Assembly: GCA_022410635.1 (NCBI GenBank)
Contig: JAJVDF010000971.1
Coordinates: 117,787-181,786 of the forward strand
Direction of reading: 5' to 3'
From: Tretioscincus oriximinensis
Lineage: Eukaryota > Chordata > Lepidosauria > Squamata > Gymnophthalmidae
Length of the DNA: 64,000 bases
Position 1 is the stretch's first letter, and each line of letters begins with the position of its first letter. A program made the translations under genes and the position numbers. Below, piece by piece: positions 57,201 to 64,000 of this stretch. The notes beneath the pieces are model-generated. The model had not been told where the DNA came from. It was given only the letters and a program-made list of their open reading frames with translations, and did not search any database.

Positions 57201-60200
57201 TGAAATCAGGCTACAATGTCTGGGCCTCTTCGGTCTCGAAAGACACCATTTTAGAGGTGGATTGAAGTGTGTGGGGTGCACTGGGATGGAGAAGGTGAAT
57301 AGAGAAAAAGTATTTTCTCTATCACACAACACCGATCAGGGGGCATAACAGTTAGGACAGATGGGGAAAGTATTTTTTTTTCACCCAGAAGGTCATTGGT
57401 CTGTGGAATTTACTTCCAGAAGAGAGGGCTTTAAGACAGGATTAAATAGCTTTATGACAACATAAGAACATAAGAAGAGCCATACTGGATCAGGCCACAG
57501 CCCATCGAGTCCAGCATTCTGTGACACACAGAGGCCCACCAGATTGATGGAGATACTGCCTCCGGGATGGAGCAACAGGCAGGATTCCTGAAATACCATT
57601 TGCAGGGAGTCACAAACAGGTGAACATTTTTCCTTCTTCTGCTTGGGACTGCCCAGGTGCAACTGGTGGGCCACTGTGTAAGACAGAATGCTGGACTAGA
57701 TGGGCCCTAGCTCAGCAGGGCTCCTCTAATGTTTTTTATGTTCTGTCTTCCTTCCGCAGAGGGAAAAGTTTTTCATAAAATCACATCAGGTACCTGGTAC
57801 AGCCCTGGAGCAAAATTAGTCTGCAGAATTTACAAAGGGATTTCCTTTTTAAAAAAATGGTCAGGGAAACTCCATAACATTTTATGACGACAGCTTGAAG
57901 GGAAAGGAAAGAAGAAAGGTGACATTTATTGCATGTTGGCATTCCATGACTCCAGGAGTCTCTGAGCTGTGAACCGGGAAGTTTTAGGTTCAAACATGTG
58001 CCTCATCCACAGACATGAGGGTTGGACCGTGGCTAAGCGGGGAGCAGCTGTTTTTTGTGTACAAATTCCCAGGCTGAGCTCCCAGTTGCAAAGATAAGAA
58101 AACTGGGGAAATTCACGAATGAAGTCCAAGACCTGTCAGAACAGGAAATAGCTGGCAAGATAACAGCTTCTTATTCCATTTTCCTTGCTGAAACTGGATG
58201 AAACAGTAGTTCATTCACCAACTGTTAGATCACTAACAGGTAATCCCTTGGATGGAGAGTAAATGTCATGGATAGGGATGACCAGTGCTTTTTTTCTAAC
58301 GCTGGCAAGGGGGGCGGGGCGGGGGGAGCGCGGTAGCGGGGGAAGCGCGGTGTTAGTGGGGGCGGGGGGGGTGGGAGCGCGGGGGGGGGAGTGGGGGGCG
58401 GTGTTAGCGGCCGCCGCCGCCACCCCTGTTGCAGTACCGGCTCCTTTTATTTAGGCGGGGCAGCGAGGGGCAGCCGCTAACACCGCCCCCCACCCCCGCT
58501 GCAGTACCGGCACCTTTTATTTAGGCGGGGGTGGGGGGCGGCGGTGGCGGGTGAGCGGGTGAGCGGGTGGGCGGGGGGCGGTGTTAGCGGCTGCCCCCCG
58601 CCGGCCCCGCAGTACCGGCACCTTTTATTTAGGCGGTGGCGGCGGTGGTGGGGGAGCGGGGCCCCCCCCGCCCCCCCATTCCCCGCCTAAATAAAAGGTG
58701 CCGGTACTGCGTTCCGGCGCGTTCCGACACAAAAAAAGCCCTGGGGATGATGTAGAGAATGAAGTTTATTTAATTTCCCTCCTTTTTTTCCTTGTCCTAT
58801 TATTGAAAACAATGGTGAAAGACTCTGGGCAGGCCACATTCATCTGTAAGGGATTCTTCACTTTTTAGATCTGTTTCTCCACTTCAGCCTGAGAGCCAGT
58901 TTGGTGTAGTGGTTAGAATGTCAGACTCTTATATGGAAGTCTCCCAGTTTGATTCTGTACTTCCCTGCAAAAGCCAGCTGGGTGACCTTGGGACTAGTCA
59001 TAGTTCTTTAGAGCTCTCTTAGCCCTACCTCCTTCATAAGGTGTCTGTTGTGAAGAAAAGAAAAGCAGGGTATGAAAACCAATTCTTCCTCCATGAAACA
59101 AGCCAGCCACAGTTATTTAGAACTCTCTCAGCTCTGTCTAGTTCGCAGGGTGTCTGTTGTGGAGAAAGCAACAAAAAGCTACGTGCGCAATCCTTTGGTG
59201 AAAAGGGCATTATAAATAAACATTATTATTATTAGCCTAGTATATTCTTAGTTCTAATTTCATCACTAACCAATCAGTAGTGCAATCCCGCCTCCCTGAA
59301 GAGTTGATTGGTTAGAGCGCTGGAAGGAAGAGGTGCCTAAAAATGGCAGCGCCCACATTGGAGTGATTGGTGTAGCCACAGGAGTCCCCAAACGCTCTGT
59401 AATCAACTATACAGACACGAAATGGAAAATTCTGTCGCCTGCCCAGTTGCCTTGGCAACAACTGACTTTGCAATCTGAAGGGGGTATCCAGGCCTGTTGG
59501 CATCACCATCTCTCTCCCATGCAGATTCCTTAGACTAATGACCCTCTCTGCTCATCAGCGTCATCGAATGTCTCTTGGTTCTAGTGTTGTCCAGTAGAGG
59601 AAATATTTTTTCTTTATCCTCCTTTTCCAGCCATTGCATGAATTTGACGAGAACAAGCACCCCTCAAACTTCTCATTTTAATGAACCATGTAGATTCTTC
59701 AACCTGATATACAGTGGTATGGCGGTTAAGGGCTCTGGTGTTCCAGTAGAGATACCGAGTTCGAAGCTCTGTGTTGGCTGTGGAGAGGGATGAGCACCCT
59801 CTATTGGCCTCAGCTCTCGTCAGTCAAGCTATTTGAAAGCAAGAAATTGCGATTAGATAAATGGGGACAATCACAGTGTGGTGGGAAGGATAGAATGTTG
59901 AAAAATAAGCTTGTAAGCAGCTTTGAGTCCCTTCAGGTGAGAAAATTGGGGTATAAAAATCCAATTCTTCTTCCTCCTTTTCTTCTTCTTCATCATCTTC
60001 TTCTTCCTCTTCTTCCTTTCCTTCTTCCTCTTTCTCCTCCTTCCCCATTGTCATCTTCTTCCATCCTCAACCAGATGTACACTCCTCAAACCAGACAACG
60101 TCCCTTTCCATTCTCTTCTTTCTCTCTTTTTTAGACGATTTCAGCACCAATGATCCAGATCCAGAGACTTATGAGGACTGGTTTAATCGTATTGCTCAAG

Positions 60201-60664
60201 AATATAGGCAGAAACGCCAGAAAGCAGAGGAGCGTAAACATCCACGTCCGAAAATGGAACCGCCACCCCCTCCTCTTAGATTGCAGGAGGAACATCTGCT
60301 ATACGAGAAGCGCGCCCGGGCGAAAGAAGAAGAGCTGAAGGAAGCAAAGAGGCAGCGTTATGAAGAAGGCTGTGGCCAGGTCTTTTCCTGTGACAGTTCG
60401 AGGATTTTGAGATACAAAGATATCCCGTGGCCTTGCTCCACCGGAACGCCGGAGGAGATGGCTGCAGTGGCTCTTTATGGCATAGACCCAGCAGACAAAG
60501 CAAGATACCGCCGCTTCCTGCGCCGCCAGCAAGCCCTCTGGCACCCCGACAAGTTTATCCAACGCTGTGGCACTCGCTTAGCTGAACAGGATCGGCGCCG
60601 AATACTGGACACAGTCACTGCGCTGTCCCAGGCGTTCAACCGCTTGGCTGAAGCGGCTAAATAA
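54012..60664 (+). CDS. NFKBIL1: NF-kappa-B inhibitor-like protein 1 (IkBL), four coding exons
   Basis: Exons 54012-54288, 55317-55429, 55529-55643 and 60135-60664 join to 1035 nt (344 aa). N-terminus: basic, then ankyrin repeats over about residues 15-90 (KNRTALHLSCTRRDRKTAVV, VVDRHGDTALHIAARK). Then CCPSAMKIRRKEGKTPGDVL, an acidic Trp-rich linker (EWEWQQKLLGEWEDEYQE), a Glu/Arg/Lys-rich coiled region, and the conserved C-terminal domain (RRFLRRQQALWHPDKFIQRC ... TALSQAFNRLAEAAK) that best identifies the gene. Human IkBL is longer at the N-terminus (381 aa). It is an MHC class III nuclear protein linked to pre-mRNA splicing and modulation of inflammatory signalling. The acceptor just before the ATG (CCCTTTTCGTCGCAG) implies a non-coding first exon. 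Intron 3 is 4.5 kb of repeats. Confidence 0.95.
54810..55022. repeat. Hammerhead-like palindromic repeat family D in NFKBIL1 intron 1
   Basis: Plus arm: CTGAAGA (54935-54941), perfect hairpin GTAGAC-GG-GTCTAC, then AAAA in place of GAAA. The minus arm (54900-54860) mirrors it. Confidence 0.6.
55317..55429 (+). CDS. NFKBIL1: NFKBIL1 coding exon 2
   Basis: 113 nt after acceptor TTTTGTGTCACAG, encoding YEDLFVPLRKCCPSAMKIRR through PMEEKW. It corresponds to the DFFLPLLSRCPSAM block of mammals. Donor TGG/GTATCG is weak. Confidence 0.88.
55430..55528 (+). other. NFKBIL1 intron 2: 99-nt, in-frame, stop-free
   Basis: GT...AG intron whose length is a multiple of three and whose translation in the exon frame has no stop (33 codons, starting VSAGGKCVVWHVGF). 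Retention would add 33 hydrophobic residues without breaking the protein. It is called an intron because the human protein lacks such an insert and the TTCTCCACAG acceptor is good. Confidence 0.75.
55529..55643 (+). CDS. NFKBIL1: NFKBIL1 coding exon 3: acidic Trp-rich linker
   Basis: 115 nt after TTCTCCACAG, from APQEELKNDTEGK to WQYE plus one base, donor GAAG/GTGACT. Corresponds to the REWRQKLQGELEDEW segment of mammals. Confidence 0.88.
57105..57745 (+). mobile_element. CR1 fragments in NFKBIL1 intron 3
   Basis: Plus CR1 (KVQKRATRMIKGLEHFPYEI, LGLFGLERHHF) with a minus CR1 piece at 57458-57545 in the middle. Confidence 0.8.
58283..58743. mobile_element. hAT-like element with G-rich internal repeats, NFKBIL1 intron 3
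   Basis: Ends CAGTGCTTTTTTTCTAACGC and AAAAAAAGCCCTG inverted. Flanks GGGATGAC and GGGATGAT are an 8-bp duplication with one mismatch. Inside, three direct copies of CAGTACCGGCACCTTTTATT (first slightly altered) and one inverted copy separated by runs such as GGGGGGCGGTGTTAGCGGC. Confidence 0.8.
58890..59235 (+). mobile_element. Two tRNA-derived SINEs in tandem
   Basis: First head AGCCAGTTTGGTGTAGTGG at 58892; second, headless, from about 59105, ending GGCATTATAAATAAAC. Confidence 0.75.
59705..60062 (+). mobile_element. Sauria-type SINE with (TTC)n tail, 70 bases before NFKBIL1 exon 4
   Basis: Plus copy; the C/T-rich tail (59965-60062) leads toward the pyrimidine tract of the exon 4 acceptor. 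Confidence 0.8.
60135..60664 (+). CDS. NFKBIL1: NFKBIL1 coding exon 4: C-terminal domain and stop
   Basis: 530 nt after acceptor TCTCTTTTTTAG, opening DDFSTNDPDPETYEDWF. It includes a charged coiled region (YEKRARAKEEELKEAKRQR), a KDIPWPCSTGTPEEMA motif, and WHPDKF with HPD at residues 305-307, ending LAEAAK and TAA. Confidence 0.95.
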
Positions 60665-60738
60665 TTTATTAGAGCTTTCTCAAAATGTGGTTGTCTGCTG
60701 GCTGTGGATAGAAATCACTTTTGGGTGTTTTTCTGCAC

Positions 60739-60744
60739 ATTAAA
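60739..60744 (+). terminator. Possible NFKBIL1 polyadenylation signal ATTAAA
   Basis: ATTAAA 75 nt after the stop, followed by a T-rich stretch. It is a common variant signal, and a second ATTAAA lies near 60852. Confidence 0.4.
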
Positions 60745-61704
60745 AATACTGTATTTTTTTGGAGTATTTGGCAATTTCTTTCTCCTAAAAAGTGTGTGTC
60801 TCTTTGTGTGTGTGTGTGAAATGGCTGTGCATCTTACGTTGCAAACATAGCATTAAAGACCATGCCCGGGACTTCCTAAACTTTCTTTTCATGATTGCTT
60901 GCAATAGTTAAAACCACTGAGTTTTGTTTCCCAGAGAAGAAAATAGAAGCTTNGCTTAAAAGATGAGATTTGTGCAACTTGACCTTCTCTGCCTAGACGG
61001 GCATGTCCTGGGAGCATGAGGAATATTAGTGAGCCTGGAGAGGGAGAAGATTTCTTCTTGGCAGTTGTAGTTCACATAAAGCTGTTGCTCCACTCAAGAA
61101 ACAGGAAGCTTTGAAATCAATGAACTGCAATTCCCAGGTTGCAGCANGGCTATGGATTTCCTCAGCTTGTGATGGAAACCAGGAGGACTGAAGTAAAGGA
61201 GGCAGAGAGGATTCTTGCTTGGTTTTTTTTTCTGTGGAAAGTCTTGCTTGGAGGTGATTAGATGAGGTGTGACTGGAATAACTTTAACTCCACCATACAG
61301 GCTTCTTCCCATGGCCTTCTCCTCCCCCCACCTCTTTCGGGTCTAGCCAAATCTTCTTTGGCTTCTTCTGCTTTACTGTTCATTGACTTCAATTGAATTT
61401 GCTGCCACCCTTGGCCAGGTCTTATCACTACAAGAAAAAAACTCCCTTCCCTCTCTAATACTGTAGTCCGAAAAATACGATTCTTCCTTGTGATAGTTAA
61501 TACCTTTTTGAAGAGTTTCTGAGGGAATTTAATTGGCCTTTGATTTCACTCATTTTGCTGATGGGTGGGATAGAAGAATGTAACCCATGACCTGTGTTTT
61601 TTTCAGTTGTCTCTGGACTCCAACTCCAGTCATTCTTGGTCATTGACCATGCTAACTGGGCCTGATGGGAACTGTAGTCCAAGAACATCCCTTAGTCCGA
61701 GGTT

Positions 61705-62655
61705 AAACATAAGAACATAAGAAGAGCCATACTGGATCAGGCCACAGCCCATCAAGTCCAGCATTCTGTGTCACACAGAGGCCCACCAGATGCACCTGGG
61801 CAGTCCGAACAGAGGAAAGCAAAATATGCGCCTGTGGCGTCCTCCATTTTGAGGTTTGTGTTTCTTTTATAAACTTAGCAGATATCCCAGAGGGAGGGGG
61901 GAAGAGCAGGCCTGGGCAGGGGCGTGGCTTCCTGGTTCCCTGTTTGGGAGGGGCAGGGCTGGAGGAGCCAGCCAATGGGGCCTCGAGTAGCCAGCTGGTG
62001 AGCGGTTAAAAGGGAAGCTGACCAGGGCTAGAGGCCTTTCTGTCAAGGGACTTGTGGTGTAGCAAGTTGACAGAGGGGTCCGCTTCTGATCTGCCTCAGA
62101 GGGAGGGGGTGGAAGTGTATGGTAGCCTGAAAGAGTCAAAGCTGAGGCTTGACTTGGGGCTGGAACAAATAAAGTGACACAGGGCCTGTCTCTTTAAGTA
62201 TCTAGAAACTAATGTTGCACTAGCTTGGTGTGTGTGTGCTTGAGTCAGGCTTACTTGATAAAAGCCGAAGCTTTATTATTCTAATCTTTCTTCTATTCCT
62301 TGTTTGTAAACAATAAACTTGTTATTTGTTTCATTTCAAATATCTCTCTCTTTCTTTATTTCTGTAACAACAAAATATAAGCACGCTACTGGTGGGGGCT
62401 GTGAATAAAGCCCTCATCCTGAGGTAAACTCTGAGGCCTTGTGTAGGCCGGAGGATAGNACTGCTGCTCCAAGCAGTCGTGGGTGCTGGCTTGGGCAACA
62501 GGGTGGATATTGTGGCACCCCTGACTGTGAGGGTCATCGAATAGTAGGGCCCTCAGGTAGGGGTCGCCACAGCGCCTGTTCATGACTCCCTGCAAATGGT
62601 ATTTCAAGAGTCCTGCCTGTTGCTCCATCCCAGAGGCAACATCCAGGTTCTTTAC
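61705..62655 (-). mobile_element. CR1 fragment split by a solo LTR
   Basis: CR1 sequence runs ...GCAAAATATGCGCC / TGTTCATGACTCCCTGC... with the LTR between. The parts are 61705-61832 and 62572-62655. Confidence 0.8.
61833..62571. mobile_element. Solo LTR of an endogenous retrovirus-like element
   Basis: 739 bp beginning TGTGGCG and ending CGCCACA (TG...CA, 7-bp terminal inverted repeat), flanked by GCGCC on both sides (61828-61832, 62572-62576). It holds AATAAA signals (near 62169 and 62308). No internal coding region remains, as after LTR-LTR recombination. Confidence 0.88.
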
Positions 62656-62659
62656 TGTC

Positions 62660-63125
62660 AACAATCTTTTTAAAGTTAAAAGCCTGTCACACTCAAAATG
62701 TCTTTGATAATATTTCCCAAAGCACATTCATTAACATAATTGAAATAACAGAATACAAAAAATATTTTGTTTACTCACTTGATTTTTATTTATTAATTTA
62801 TACTGTGACTTTTCTCCAAGGAGAAAAGGCAGCCCACATTATTCTTCTCTCCTCCACTTTGTTCTTACAACAATTCTAGGCTTAGCTGAGTAGCCCAAGG
62901 TGGTATATTTCCATGAGTGAATGAGAACTGCCATCTACAGATGTCTTGGTATTTATTCACTTACTAGTGGAGGGAGGGCCTAGCTTGCTCTTCCTTCCCA
63001 CTTCATGATCTTCCTTCCCTCTTTCTATGTTGTTCCTTCCCTCTTCCTGNTGCTGTGCTGGACCGGGTTCCATGGCAACTGCTGCTGGCCTGGCCTTGGC
63101 TTTAGAATATTGATGTCACTCCAGA
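62660..63125. other. Unassigned sequence
   Basis: No gene seen; a short SINE-like tail piece (62795-62850) may be present. Confidence 0.3.
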
Positions 63126-63130
63126 TCCTG

Positions 63131-63327
63131 TGGGCTGACCAGATGACCTCTTTTTTGGGGTAGAAACCCGGTTTTGGAGTGTCTCATGGTTTTTGCTGAA
63201 GAATTTTTTTCTCAAAAAAAGTTTTTTTTCTGATTTTTTTAAATTTTTTTTTCCTCAGGAAAAACCAGAAGGCACTGCAAAAACGGGTTTTCACCCCACC
63301 CCCCAAAAGGGTCATCTGGTCAGCCTA
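63131..63327. mobile_element. Inverted-repeat element, family C, copy 4, with 9-bp duplication
   Basis: TGGGCTGACCAGATGACCTC ... GGGTCATCTGGTCAGCCTA; CAGATCCTG lies directly on both sides (63122-63130, 63328-63336). Confidence 0.8.
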
Positions 63328-63804
63328 CAGATCCTGGGATTTGTCCAAATATTATCCAATGGCAGAGCCTTCAGGAATTATATATTTTTATATTTATAAC
63401 TTTTTTTTAATAATACAAAGACAAATATAAAACAATATAACAGGACAAAAACCAGAAAAAAGCAAAACCGAAACCACAACAACCCCTCCTTATTGGCTTA
63501 TTCTCTTTTTTCATACCACAGTTTTATTTAGGTAATTTAGGATGAGTTTCTGTACTTTAATGGTTGTAAAAAAGAAGCAGTTTCAGTAGGTGCATTTATA
63601 ATGCCAGCAGCATTAGCTAAAATTTCCCATTCAATATTCCGACTGATGAGACAGCACACCCTGTCCTGCTTATTTTCATCCAGTAACCCTGGATTCTTTC
63701 ATGCTTGATAGAGTAGTGAGCAGGTGAAATTTGGAACGACCAAGAGCGCTTTCCCANCTTTTTCTCTTTCAGCCTGCAGGTGGCAGTGGTGAGCAATTCC
63801 TTTT

Positions 63805-64000
63805 AGAAGAAGAACTTGGTTCCTATACCCCGCTTTTNTCACCTTTCAAAGGGACTCAAAGCGGCTTACAAGGATATATTTTGCCCGAAGGCTTCCATTC
63901 TATCTTCCCCACCAGGCTATGGTGGTTCCCATGTATCTACTTGCAGTCAGTTGCAATTTCTTGCAGTCCCTGCTTTCGAATAGCTGGGTTGGCTAGAGCT
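63805..64000 (-). mobile_element. Sauria-type SINE, truncated by the window edge
   Basis: AGAAGAACTTGGTTCCTATA onward, minus strand. The tRNA head is beyond the window. Confidence 0.8.

Noticed and set aside
59824..60054. Glu/Asp-rich minus-strand frame
   Set aside because: Translation of the (TTC)n tail of a SINE.

Overview
This window is nuclear DNA from a vertebrate, most likely a squamate reptile (a lizard). Spliced genes of the MHC class III neighbourhood sit in a dense background of CR1 LINEs, Bov-B and L1 relics, tRNA-derived SINEs of the Sauria type (box A/B head, (GAA)n or (TTC)n tail) and many small inverted-repeat DNA transposons. Single ambiguous bases (N) are scattered throughout, and there is one 20-base assembly gap at 1395-1414. 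Nothing bacterial is present.

Gene layout: (1) 3219-14270, minus: a complete seven-exon TRIM E3 ligase (RING, B-box 2, coiled coil, B30.2/SPRY; 476 aa when spliced). (2) 22024-29453, minus: CSNK2B, the casein kinase 2 beta subunit, six coding exons, 215 aa, with a probable non-coding first exon and GC-rich promoter near 31.6-32.0 kb. (3) 41324-43341, plus: GPANK1 (ankyrin repeats, a zinc-finger-like motif and a G-patch), two coding exons, about 350 aa, head to head with CSNK2B as in mammals. (4) 47300-48304, plus: an intact single-exon reading frame for a 334-aa protein that I do not recognise, made of three tandem modules of about 93-99 residues followed by one C-terminal membrane segment. 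(5) 54012-60664, plus: NFKBIL1 (IkB-like), four coding exons, 344 aa, with ankyrin repeats and the conserved C-terminal domain that contains an HPD motif.

The CSNK2B/GPANK1/NFKBIL1 set places the window in the MHC class III region. Compared with the human map as I remember it, NFKBIL1 lies next to GPANK1 with TNF, LTA, LTB, AIF1, PRRC2A, BAG6, APOM and others missing from between them, NFKBIL1 is flipped relative to GPANK1/CSNK2B, and a TRIM gene follows CSNK2B directly.

The best candidate for something undescribed is the three-repeat, probably tail-anchored protein. Other notable items: a palindromic repeat whose arms resemble hammerhead ribozymes; an inverted-repeat element with about 9-bp target duplications, one copy of which was split by an L1 with a clean 17-bp duplication; a solo LTR (TG...CA ends, 5-bp duplication) inserted in a CR1 just downstream of NFKBIL1; a hAT-like element in NFKBIL1 intron 3 filled with G-rich palindromic repeats; and a 99-nt NFKBIL1 intron that is in frame and stop-free.
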